Shown: positions 6,147 to 12,768 of the stretch, one piece after another
Numbering within the stretch: position 1 is the first letter of the stretch
How the letters are laid out: each line of letters starts with the position of its first letter
DNA from: CAZZDK01 sp964652235
GTDB lineage: Bacteria; Pseudomonadota; Alphaproteobacteria; UBA9219
Length of the DNA stretch: 15,184 nt
Direction of reading: 5' to 3'
NCBI GenBank assembly: GCA_964652235.1
Contig: CAZZDK010000032.1
Location: 1 to 15,184, forward strand
The notes under the pieces: generated by a model
Told to the model about the DNA's origin: nothing
The model's input: the letters and a program-made list of their open reading frames with translations, nothing else
The model's database searches: none
Program-made: the position numbers and the translations under genes

Positions 6147-6407
6147 TTATTCATAATGAGTCCACATCCGCACGATTCGCACGATTTTCAGATCGTCGTG
6201 AACTTCGTAAACGAGCCTATGTTTGATCGTGATTCGACGGGAATAGAATCCCTCAAGATCGCCGCGAAGTCTCTCAAAATGATGCGTCGCGTCATAGGGA
6301 TTTTTTCGGATGGTCTCTAAAAGAGGCTCGATTTTCTGGCGAAGGCCTGCCCTAGCGGCCTTTTGTGCGTCTTTTTGCGCTTGTTTGCTGAAGACGATTT
6401 TCCACAA
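6147..6407 (-). CDS. yoeB: YoeB/Txe-family mRNA interferase toxin
   Basis: The product is 86 residues. It has the compact RelE-fold layout of YoeB: HHFERLRGDLEGFYSRRITI (residues 42–61), KHRLVYEV and a C-terminal WTHYE. By alignment from memory with E. coli YoeB, the catalytic residues appear conserved: Glu45, Arg64, His84 and Tyr85. YoeB cleaves mRNA in the ribosomal A site. The only plausible start is TTG at 6407, followed by TGG AAA; there is no upstream ATG in frame. The start follows the antitoxin stop by 3 nt, so expression is probably translationally coupled, and the weak TTG start would keep toxin below antitoxin. One extra Glu follows the usual terminal His-Tyr. Confidence 0.92.
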   Translation of the reverse strand: MWKIVFSKQAQKDAQKAARAGLRQKIEPLLETIRKNPYDATHHFERLRGDLEGFYSRRITIKHRLVYEVHDDLKIVRIVRMWTHYE

Positions 6408-6410
6408 GAT

Positions 6411-6659
6411 TTACCAACCTGGCTCTTCCGAGGCCTCTTCAAGCGGTTCTTTTTTGGCCGCGAGAAGCGATTCGCGAACGCCGGGAATGGATTCCAGGTA
6501 AAGGGTTTCGCTGATCGAACGCCAATCTTCCTCGGAAATCAAAACAGCCTTGTTTTTCTTTCCTTTAATGAAAATCGGCTCATGGCTCGCCGCCGCCTGA
6601 TCAATGAGACGGTAGAGGTTTTGGCGGGCTTCGGTGACGTTGATAATGTCCATGGCCAT
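6411..6659 (-). CDS. yefM: YefM/Phd-family antitoxin
   Basis: The product is 82 residues. The N-terminal half is a Phd/YefM DNA-binding domain: MDIINVTEARQNLYRLIDQA, then HEPIFIKGKKNKAVLISEEDW (starting near residue 27). The acidic C-terminal tail (EPLEEASEEPGW) is the part that should wrap and neutralise the toxin. Two starts are possible, ATG at 6659 (MAMD) or at 6653 (MD); a start 45 nt further upstream would run through the operator. A double GTAC operator lies 4 nt ahead of the 6659 start. The pair is probably autoregulated, as in known yefM-yoeB modules. Confidence 0.9.
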   Translation of the reverse strand: MAMDIINVTEARQNLYRLIDQAAASHEPIFIKGKKNKAVLISEEDWRSISETLYLESIPGVRESLLAAKKEPLEEASEEPGW

Positions 6660-6663
6660 AAGC

Positions 6664-6679
6664 GTACGCTTTTCCGTAC
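6664..6679 (-). promoter_or_regulatory. YefM-type operator (two GTAC cores)
   Basis: Two GTAC cores (6664–6667 and 6676–6679) are 12 bp apart centre to centre, inside CGTACG and CGTACT, immediately upstream of the antitoxin start. The E. coli YefM-YoeB operator is known to use TGTACA repeats with 12-bp spacing. A TTGAAA (6691–6686 on the minus strand) could be the −35, with TACGCT overlapping the operator as a poor −10; this promoter assignment is weak. Confidence 0.6.
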
Positions 6680-6710
6680 TGTTTTTCAAGTTTTTTATTA
6701 ACAAATTGTT

Positions 6711-7820
6711 CTACAAAGAAAATTTTTCCTCGTATGTTCTTAAGACTCTCTGCACCGAAGGCAAAATCTTGTCCCTGAGGTCGATCCGCTCAGGCAGGAC
6801 GAACCCTCCGGCCCGGCCAAAACCTTCCGGATCGAGAATAAGGGTGTCGCCATGCTCCGCCGGAACGCACGCGCCGGTGAAAAGGGGCGAGGCTTCCGGA
6901 ACCCTGCCCGCAATAGAGATATTGTAAGAAGAGGTTACGGCAAAAACGTTCATCAGACCGTCGAAGGAACGCCCGTCTAAATCGCCCTTCCATCTTCCGA
7001 AATCGGCGACGGCCTTAAAGCGTTCGGTTTCCTTTCCGTTTACCTGGACAACGACCCACGAAGACCCCGCCCATTGCGGCACATACGGCTCGACGGCCAG
7101 ATCGTGAAACAAGGGCCGTTCGACAAATCGAACATCGTGCCATTTCATCAAAGAAGGGGCTAGATTCCGGAAATTCTTCCTTATGCCGTCCCTTGTCCCT
7201 ATTTCCTCTTCCAGACCGCAGATTTTGTCCAAGGGGCGAAGATGATAGAGAACGATCTCTCGCGCCGTCCGCTCTCCATCGAAAGTTCCCACGCGAACGA
7301 TCTGCATTTCCTCTTGCTGTTCCTTAAGCGGAACTTCTTCCAGCCGCCCGCCGCCCCAAAACCCGCCCGCAAACATCAAATGGCCGGGCATACTGGCGGC
7401 AGGCGCTTTTTCGTCGCGGCGCAAAAGAGCCACGTATTTTCTGTTAAGCCAAAGGACGCAATTGCCGGAAAGGACGGTGTAAGGAAAATAGGACGGATTC
7501 TGAAATTTAACGCTCTCGCGCGGATCGCGCGGATTGAGCATAGGCAACGCGGCCCTTTGAGCCGCGCGGATAATTCCCTCGTACCTTTCGTCGAAAACCG
7601 CCGTAGGCGTGTCACGGTCTATGGCAATGCACGCGATCGAACAATCGCCCAGCGAAACGCGAGCCAGGGGAAAAACCTTGTCGGCAAGCGGCAATTCCAG
7701 ATCGCCGCTCTTCAAATATTCATTGTCCGCGAACGGATGCTCGACCAAGGCGGCGCTGTGGGTTAGTCTCGGATCGTCTAGGGACACATAAATACGGCTA
7801 TCGTTTTTCGCTTCGTTCAT
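6711..7820 (-). CDS. Protein with degenerate Nudix-like core, unknown function
   Basis: The product is 369 residues. Residues about 112–175 look like a Nudix fold: a strand NCVLWLNRKYVALLRRDEKAP, then PGHLMFAGGFWGGGRLEE, then KEQQEEMQI (166–174), which lines up with the REUXEEXGU half of the Nudix box as K-E-Q-Q-E-E-M-Q-I. The glutamate usually found eight residues before that segment is replaced by glycine, so catalysis in the standard way is doubtful. The first 110 and the last 190 residues match no family I know. I chose the ATG at 7820: GGGGG lies 7 nt upstream, and a TATAGT −10 predicts transcription from about 7842, which excludes the in-frame ATG at 7847. It lies between the purL terminator and the toxin-antitoxin pair on the same strand. 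Confidence 0.75.
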   Translation of the reverse strand: MNEAKNDSRIYVSLDDPRLTHSAALVEHPFADNEYLKSGDLELPLADKVFPLARVSLGDCSIACIAIDRDTPTAVFDERYEGIIRAAQRAALPMLNPRDPRESVKFQNPSYFPYTVLSGNCVLWLNRKYVALLRRDEKAPAASMPGHLMFAGGFWGGGRLEEVPLKEQQEEMQIVRVGTFDGERTAREIVLYHLRPLDKICGLEEEIGTRDGIRKNFRNLAPSLMKWHDVRFVERPLFHDLAVEPYVPQWAGSSWVVVQVNGKETERFKAVADFGRWKGDLDGRSFDGLMNVFAVTSSYNISIAGRVPEASPLFTGACVPAEHGDTLILDPEGFGRAGGFVLPERIDLRDKILPSVQRVLRTYEEKFSL

Positions 7821-7848
7821 ATCCATTCCCCCATGAAAGACGCCCAAA

Positions 7849-7876
7849 ACTATAGGGGAACGGATAAAAAGAGGAA
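7849..7876 (-). promoter_or_regulatory. Candidate promoter of the Nudix-like gene
   Basis: TATAGT (7854–7849 on the minus strand) is a good −10. The −35 is weak (TTCCTC at 7876–7871, 16 nt away) and overlaps the purL terminator stem. Initiation about 7 nt downstream gives a leader of about 22 nt carrying GGGGG as ribosome binding site. Confidence 0.45.
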
Positions 7877-7908
7877 GGCTTTTCTATGGTTAACGCCTTC
7901 AGCCTTCC
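7866..7908 (-). terminator. purL terminator overlapping its stop codon
   Basis: On the minus strand GGAAGGCT (7908–7901) pairs with AGCCTTCC (7880–7873), followed by TCTTTTT. The purL TGA begins on the last base of the first arm. A second GAAGGC just after the stop can pair with the same right arm, so two alternative stems are possible. This ends the purL transcript before the inserted genes. Confidence 0.7.
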
Positions 7909-10106
7909 ATATATTCCGGCAGCCAGCTTTCATGCAGTTCGCGCAGCCAGTCGAGATTGACGCTCTCGCCGCCGAGCGCGATTTGATCGCCGCCCGTCAG
8001 GCCCAAAAGCATGAAGGGCACGCCCGCCGCCTCGCACTTGGCCATCAGGCCCGTGGGATCGCGCGTCGTGACGACGTAACGCGCCTGGTCCTCGCCGTAC
8101 CAGAATCCGGCCTCGCTTGCGGGCGCGTCGAGCTTGCAGCCGCGGCCTCCCGCCATCGCCATCTCGGCCACCGCCACGAGCAGCCCGCCGTCGGAAACGT
8201 CGTGACAAGCCGTAATCTCGCCGTCCGCGATAAGCTGGCGGATAAACTTGCCGTGGCGCCGCTCCGCCGTCAGGTTGATGGGCGGCGGCGCGCCCTCTTC
8301 CTTGCCGTACATCCGGCGCAGATAGAGGGACTGGCCGACATGGCCTTTCGTCTCGCCGATGACAAAAATGCTCTCGCCGTCGGCCTTGAAAGCGATCGTC
8401 ATGTGTTTGGAAACGTCCGGCAAAAGGCCGACGCCGCCGATAACGGGCGCGGGCAGGATGGGCTGGCCGTTCGTTTCATTGTAAAGGCTGCAATTGCCGG
8501 ACACGATGGGATAATCGAGCGCGAGGCACGCTTCCTTCATCCCCTCGCAAGCGCCGACAAACTGGCCCATGATGCGCGGCTTTTCCGGGTTGCCGAAGTT
8601 CATGTTGTCCGTGACGGCAAGAGGCTTGGCCCCCACGGCGGAAAGATTGCGGTACGTTTCCACCACCGCGTGCTTGCCGCCCATGACGGGATCGGCGGCG
8701 CAGTAACGGGGCGAGCAATCCGTCGTCATGGCGAGGCCCTTATTGGTGCCTTCCACGCGCACGACGGCGGCGTCGCCCCCCGAAGCTTGCGCGGTGTTCG
8801 CGCCGACATGGCAATCGTACTGCTCCCAGATCCAACGGCGCGAGCAGAGATCGGGCGAGCCGAGCATCTTCCTGAGAACCGAAAGCGCCGTCTCGCCCGC
8901 CGGAAACGGATAGGCCGCCGGATCGAGAAGCGGCTGCGGCGGCGTGGCTTCATAGGGCCGGTTATAGATCGGCGAGGATTCGACGAGCGGATCGACCTTG
9001 ATGTCCACCTCCACCTTGCCGTGGCGCTTGCAAACGATGCGGCCCGTATCGGTCAGACGACCGATGATCGAGAAATCAAGCTCCCACTTTTTGAAGATCG
9101 CCTCGGCTTCGGCCTCGTGGCCGGGATTCAAAACGAAGAGCATACGCTCCTGGCTTTCCGAAAGCATAATCTCATAGGCTGTCATGCCTTCTTCGCGCAA
9201 AGGAACATTGTCGAGGTCCAGCTCGATTCCAAGTCCGCCCTTGGACGCCATCTCGACGGCGGACGAGGTCAGCCCCGCCGCGCCCATATCCTGAATAGCG
9301 ATCACGGCGTCCGTGTTCATGAGCTCGAGGCACGCTTCGATCAGAAGCTTTTCCGTGAACGGGTCGCCGACCTGAACGGTGGGACGCTGGCTCTCGGCGT
9401 TTTCGTTGAACTCGCCCGACGCCATCGTCGCGCCCTTGATGCCGTCGCGGCCCGTCTTCGATCCGACATAGACGAGCGCATTGCCCACGCCCGCCGCCTT
9501 GGAAGTGAAAATGCGGTCCGCGCGCGCAAGCCCCACCGTCATCGCGTTGACGAGGTTGTTGCCGTTGTAGCTGGGATGAAACTCCGTCTCGCCGCCGACG
9601 GTCGGCACGCCCACGCAATTGCCGTAGCCGCCGATTCCCGCCACCACGCCCGCGATCAGGCCGCGCGTCTTGGGATGATCGGTCGAGCCGAAACGCAAGG
9701 CGTTCAGGTTGGCGATAGGCCGCGCGCCCATCGTGAACACGTCGCGCAGGATTCCGCCCACGCCCGTCGCCGCGCCCTGGTAAGGCTCGATATAGGACGG
9801 ATGGTTGTGGCTTTCCATCTTGAACACCGCCGCCTGCCCGTCGCCGATGTCGATGACTCCCGCATTCTCGCCGGGCCCGATGAGAACCTGCGGCCCCTTG
9901 GTCGGCAAGGTCTTGAGCCAGACGCGCGTAGATTTGTACGAGCAATGCTCCGACCACATGGCCGCCGTGACGCCCAGCTCGGCCTCGGTCGGTTCGCGCC
10001 CCAGAATGCCGAGCAGAACGCCATATTCCTCCTGCGTCATGTTGTGCTCGGCCACCAGCCGCGCAATGTCGGTGGAGGTGTTTGTTTTGAGTTCACATGC
10101 GGTCAT
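7899..10106 (-). CDS. purL: Phosphoribosylformylglycinamidine synthase subunit PurL
   Basis: The product is 735 residues, the small PurL that works with separate PurQ and PurS subunits. It makes FGAM from FGAR, ATP and ammonia in purine synthesis. Key stretches in order: MWSEHCSYKS (residues 50–59, conserved His54), MESHNHPSYIEPYQGAATG (97–115, with His100 and His102), IQDMGAAGLTSSAVEMASKG, GNPEKPRIMG, GNCSLYNETNG and the C-terminal CHDVSDGGLLVAVAEMA. These are the two AIR-synthase-like halves. purQ lies upstream on the same strand, but 178 bp away rather than adjacent, with repeats in between. The stop lies inside a terminator stem. Confidence 0.98.
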   Translation of the reverse strand: MTACELKTNTSTDIARLVAEHNMTQEEYGVLLGILGREPTEAELGVTAAMWSEHCSYKSTRVWLKTLPTKGPQVLIGPGENAGVIDIGDGQAAVFKMESHNHPSYIEPYQGAATGVGGILRDVFTMGARPIANLNALRFGSTDHPKTRGLIAGVVAGIGGYGNCVGVPTVGGETEFHPSYNGNNLVNAMTVGLARADRIFTSKAAGVGNALVYVGSKTGRDGIKGATMASGEFNENAESQRPTVQVGDPFTEKLLIEACLELMNTDAVIAIQDMGAAGLTSSAVEMASKGGLGIELDLDNVPLREEGMTAYEIMLSESQERMLFVLNPGHEAEAEAIFKKWELDFSIIGRLTDTGRIVCKRHGKVEVDIKVDPLVESSPIYNRPYEATPPQPLLDPAAYPFPAGETALSVLRKMLGSPDLCSRRWIWEQYDCHVGANTAQASGGDAAVVRVEGTNKGLAMTTDCSPRYCAADPVMGGKHAVVETYRNLSAVGAKPLAVTDNMNFGNPEKPRIMGQFVGACEGMKEACLALDYPIVSGNCSLYNETNGQPILPAPVIGGVGLLPDVSKHMTIAFKADGESIFVIGETKGHVGQSLYLRRMYGKEEGAPPPINLTAERRHGKFIRQLIADGEITACHDVSDGGLLVAVAEMAMAGGRGCKLDAPASEAGFWYGEDQARYVVTTRDPTGLMAKCEAAGVPFMLLGLTGGDQIALGGESVNLDWLRELHESWLPEYMEG

Positions 10107-10182
10107 TTTTCATTTCCTGTCTGGCGGCGGCGCCCCCTTCTCCCCTTCCCTTGCGGGAAGAGAGGGGGAATTTTTTCTCTTT

Positions 10183-10256
10183 CCCTCTCCCCCCGTGGGA
10201 GAGGAAGCGAAATCTAAGACTTACTTCGTAAGCCTAAGATTTCGCAGGTGAGGGGT
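10183..10256. repeat. Cap-and-variable-stem hairpin repeat, copy A
   Basis: The order is a CCTCTCC…GGGAGAGG cap hairpin (10184–10204), then a long inverted repeat with arms 10207–10224 and 10228–10245 (16 of 18 positions complementary) around a TTC tip, then GGTGAGGGGTC. The tip is CTTAC-NNN-GTAAG. A related but degenerate CCCCTTCCCTTGCGGGAAG stretch precedes it (10142–10160). The copy lies between purQ and purL and shares caps and tip, but not stem sequence, with the copy at 14034–14107. Confidence 0.8.
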
Positions 10257-10284
10257 CCTCTGACATCTGACATCTGTCCTCTGA
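10257..10284. repeat. Heptamer tandem repeat, 4 units
   Basis: Four 7-bp units (CCTCTGA, CATCTGA, CATCTGT, CCTCTGA) run directly up to the purQ stop codon at 10285–10287. The same heptamer family, in opposite orientation, occurs on the other side of purQ at 11021–11062. Confidence 0.8.
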
Positions 10285-10947
10285 CTACCCCACCGCTTTG
10301 ACCAAACTGTCGAACAAGGCCGCGCCGTCGGTGCAACCGTGCAAAGGCTCGGCCACGCGCTCCGGGTGCGGCATCATGCCCAGCACGTTCTTCTTTTCGC
10401 TCAGAATACCGGCGATGTCGCGCAGCGAGCCGTTCGGATTGTCGATATAGCGAAACGCCACGCGCCCCTCGCCCTCTAAAGCCTTGATCGTTTCGGGCTC
10501 GGCAAAGTAATTGCCCTCGCCGTGCGCGACGGGAATCGTGACCGTCTGGCCCTTCTCATAAAGGCGCGTAAAGTCCGTGTCGTCGTTTTCGACTTTAAGG
10601 CGCACGTGCTTGCAGACGAACTTGAGGCTCTCATTGCGCAAAAGGACGCCCGGCAACAACCCGCTTTCGCACAAAATCTGAAAGCCGTTGCAAATGCCGA
10701 TCACGCGCACGCCCTTACCGGCGCGGGCGATGACTTCGCGCATGATGGGCGAGTGCGCGGCCATGGCCCCGGTGCGCAGATAATCGCCGTAGGAAAAACC
10801 GCCGGGCAGAACGATCAGATCAAGGTCGGGAATTTCCGTGTCCGCGTGCCAGAGCATCTGCGTCTTACGGCCCGTCGCCCGCGCCAGCGCCTTGGCCGCG
10901 TCTTGATCGCAATTGGAACCCGGAAAAACGACGACGCCAGCCCGCAT
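10285..10947 (-). CDS. purQ: Phosphoribosylformylglycinamidine synthase glutaminase subunit PurQ
   Basis: The product is 220 residues, the usual size of stand-alone PurQ. It is a class I glutamine amidotransferase that supplies ammonia to PurL. Visible features: VVVFPGSNCDQD at the N-terminus, PGGFSYGDYLRTGAM (residues 48–62), the nucleophile elbow GICNGFQ with Cys86, and the His/Glu pair in MMPHPERVAEP near the C-terminus. The ATG at 10947 has an AAAGGA site 8 nt upstream; a start further upstream would add 22 unrelated residues. No purS is seen upstream, where rodA diverges instead. Heptamer repeats lie on both sides. Confidence 0.97.
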   Translation of the reverse strand: MRAGVVVFPGSNCDQDAAKALARATGRKTQMLWHADTEIPDLDLIVLPGGFSYGDYLRTGAMAAHSPIMREVIARAGKGVRVIGICNGFQILCESGLLPGVLLRNESLKFVCKHVRLKVENDDTDFTRLYEKGQTVTIPVAHGEGNYFAEPETIKALEGEGRVAFRYIDNPNGSLRDIAGILSEKKNVLGMMPHPERVAEPLHGCTDGAALFDSLVKAVG

Positions 10948-11020
10948 AAGCCCGAATCCTTTATAAAAACAAGGTCGGGGGCATTCTATAGGGCCTGAAA
11001 GGGGCCATGGCAAGACGGAT

Positions 11021-11062
11021 GTCAGATATCAGATATCAGATATCAGATGTCAGAGGGCAGAA
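11021..11062. repeat. Heptamer tandem repeat, 6 units
   Basis: Six 7-bp units: GTCAGAT, three of ATCAGAT, GTCAGAG and a degenerate GGCAGAA. Reverse-complemented, these are the same TCTGA-containing family as at 10257–10284. The array lies in the purQ–rodA divergent region and ends about 50 bp before the rodA start. Confidence 0.85.
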
Positions 11063-11113
11063 GACGAGGTATAGTTCAGAATCCGATAGATTTCCCTTAA
11101 GCCGCGTCCGTCC

Positions 11114-12256
11114 ATGTCCCGCTTATCTGCCGCCGACCGTCTGAGCCTTGCCGAAAAGCTCCGCCTGCTTAATTGGGGGCTTGTGGGCGTTATCGCCTTG
11201 ATCGGCCTGATCGGCGTGGCCCTGCTCTATTCCGCAGGCGGCAAAAGCTGGGAGCCATGGGCCGGACCGCAATTGATCCGTTTCGGCATAGGATTCGTCG
11301 CCATGCTGGCCGTAGCGCTCGTGGACGTAAGATTTTGGCTCCGCGCGGCCTTCCCCCTTTACGGGATCATGATTCTCCTTCTTATCGTTGTGGAGATAAA
11401 AGGCCATGTCGGCATGGGCGCGCAGCGCTGGATCAATTTCGGCTTTTTCGTCCTTCAACCGTCCGAATTGATGAAGATCGCGCTCGTTTTGGCCTTGGCC
11501 AAATATTTCCACAGCCTCGATCTGGACGAGATAGGACGCCCGGCCATGCTCATTCCCCCGGTTTTCATGGTCGCCTTGCCCGCAGGCCTCGTCTTGCTGC
11601 AACCGAATCTGGGCACCGCGACCCTTTTGCTCCTCGCCAGCACGGGAATGTTTTTCGTCGCGGGGGTCCGGTGGTGGAAGTTCGCCCTCGTTATCGCGCT
11701 TGCAAGCCTGGCGCTGCCCTTCGCCTGGGAGCATTTGCACGATTATCAGAAAGCCAGGCTTTTAACGTTTCTCGACCCCGGCGCGGACCCCTTGGGCACG
11801 GGCTACAACATCATCCAATCCAAAATCGCCCTCGGCTCCGGCGGGCTTTTCGGCAAGGGCTTCGGTCAAGGAACGCAAAGCCAACTTCAATTCCTGCCCG
11901 AAAAACATACGGATTTCATTTTCGTCCTTCTGGCCGAGGAATTCGGCATGGTTGGCGCCGTGGGCCTTTTGTTCCTTTATTTCGTGGTTCTTTTCTACGG
12001 CTATATGATCGCCTTCTCCAGCCGCAACCAATTCGCCCGCCTGGCCGCATTCGGCCTGACCTTAAGCTTTTTCCTCTATCTGTTCGTGAATGTGGCCATG
12101 GTGACGGGAACGATTCCGGTCGTGGGGATCCCCCTGCCTCTCGTTTCCTATGGCGGGACGGCCATGACGACCCTTTTACTCGGCTGCGGCCTTCTCTTGA
12201 GCCTGTCCATCCATAGGGATGTGCGAATCTCCAAAACCGGGCTGACGGAAGTGTGA
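11114..12256 (+). CDS. rodA: Rod-shape-determining protein RodA (SEDS glycosyltransferase)
   Basis: The product is 380 residues, the normal SEDS length, with about ten hydrophobic transmembrane segments. RodA polymerises lipid II into glycan strands in the elongasome together with PBP2. Diagnostic stretches: GAQRWINFGFFVLQPSELMK (residues 102–121), LLQPNLGTATLLL, GSGGLFGKGFGQGTQSQLQF (241–260), LPEKHTDFIFVLLAEEFG (261–278) and GIPLPLVSYGGTAM near the end. Asp267 in the HTDF motif corresponds to the catalytic aspartate of this family. Wording such as PEKHTDFIF and the short loops favour RodA over FtsW, but mrdA/pbp2 is not in the window. It is divergent from purQ. No terminator is visible after its TGA. 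Confidence 0.95.
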   Translation: MSRLSAADRLSLAEKLRLLNWGLVGVIALIGLIGVALLYSAGGKSWEPWAGPQLIRFGIGFVAMLAVALVDVRFWLRAAFPLYGIMILLLIVVEIKGHVGMGAQRWINFGFFVLQPSELMKIALVLALAKYFHSLDLDEIGRPAMLIPPVFMVALPAGLVLLQPNLGTATLLLLASTGMFFVAGVRWWKFALVIALASLALPFAWEHLHDYQKARLLTFLDPGADPLGTGYNIIQSKIALGSGGLFGKGFGQGTQSQLQFLPEKHTDFIFVLLAEEFGMVGAVGLLFLYFVVLFYGYMIAFSSRNQFARLAAFGLTLSFFLYLFVNVAMVTGTIPVVGIPLPLVSYGGTAMTTLLLGCGLLLSLSIHRDVRISKTGLTEV

Positions 12257-12462
12257 CCCTCCCTTTCTTTTATGGTAAAAATAAACCTACCTACCCAAAA
12301 AAGGTCCAAAACTACCTTTATTTGGTATTTTCTTTTTATTTTCATAACGTTACGATCAAAAAAACGCATGAAAGTTTTTTCATTTTCTGAATTTCGGTCT
12401 ATTCTGTGGATAGAAATAGAAAAAAACAAAGATCCGGGGCATGTCCCCAAGGGAAGGAAAAA
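12257..12462. other. AT-rich intergenic region
   Basis: Base composition shifts sharply to A/T runs compared with rodA. It contains a 6-bp inverted repeat ATGAAA/TTTCAT in the middle and GGGG-CATGT-CCCC (12436–12448) just before the ribosome binding site of the next gene. I see no gene and no clear −35/−10 pair, though the promoter of the 69-residue gene must be here or upstream. Confidence 0.6.
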
Positions 12463-12672
12463 ATGTTGGTTGAACTCTCTCCTGCGGCCTATTTGGCCCT
12501 GTGCGGCCTGGTTCGCGATGCGCTGGAAGTCCAGAGCGACGCCAGCCCTCTGCTTAACCGCGTGGCGGGCGAATTAATGGGCGCGATGGCCGGGGGCATG
12601 GTTTCCGCAGAGCTGACCGAAAACCCCAACCATCTTAAGGCGTTACGCCAAAGCGGGTTTTTGCAGGCCTGA
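12463..12672 (+). CDS. Small hypothetical protein (69 residues)
   Basis: I do not recognise this protein. It appears soluble and mostly helical: MLVELSPAAYLALCGLVRDA, then a Ser/Asn loop, then a Gly/Met/Ala-rich helix ELMGAMAGGMVSAELT, ending KALRQSGFLQA. The ATG at 12463 has a good AAGGA site 6–7 nt upstream; an in-frame ATG at 12406 would add a lysine-rich AT-biased stretch and lies in non-coding-looking sequence. Codon use after 12463 is GC-rich at third positions, as in its neighbours, which supports it being a real gene. It is followed after 60 bp by the promoter region of the XRE regulator. Confidence 0.6.
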   Translation: MLVELSPAAYLALCGLVRDALEVQSDASPLLNRVAGELMGAMAGGMVSAELTENPNHLKALRQSGFLQA

Positions 12673-12692
12673 CCGCCTGTCCCTCAGAAAGT

Positions 12693-12762
12693 GGGATTAA
12701 TCCCCCTTTTCCTGAAAGTATAAGCTTTCGGGTTGACAGGAAACTTCCTGGCCCCCTATGAC
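12693..12762 (+). promoter_or_regulatory. Promoter and candidate operators of the XRE regulator
   Basis: TTGACA (12733–12738) and TATGAC (12757–12762), 18 bp apart, form a good sigma-70-type promoter. The seventh base after the −10 is the A of the ATG at 12769, predicting a leaderless mRNA. Three symmetric elements surround it: GGGATTAATCCC (12693–12704), CCTGAAAG/CTTTCGGG (12711–12718 and 12725–12732, 7 of 8 paired), and CAGGAA-AC-TTCCTG (12737–12750), which lies within the promoter spacer. The last is the best candidate for an autoregulatory operator. Confidence 0.55.
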
Positions 12763-12768
12763 TGGGGC

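Noticed and set aside
7833..10217. A very long open frame (about 794 codons) on the plus strand across all of purL
   Set aside because: It is antisense to a clear PurL, is rich in His/Arg/Ala as expected from reading GC-rich codons backwards, and shows no family motif. It most likely results from codon bias in purL.
10183..11062. The repeats around purQ as a CRISPR array
   Set aside because: Units are 7 bp without spacers, and the long hairpin is a single element. No cas genes are present.
12693..12710. GGGATTAATCCC followed by CCTTTT as a terminator of the 69-residue gene
   Set aside because: As a hairpin it has only a 4-bp stem. It fits better as one of the symmetric sites ahead of the XRE promoter.
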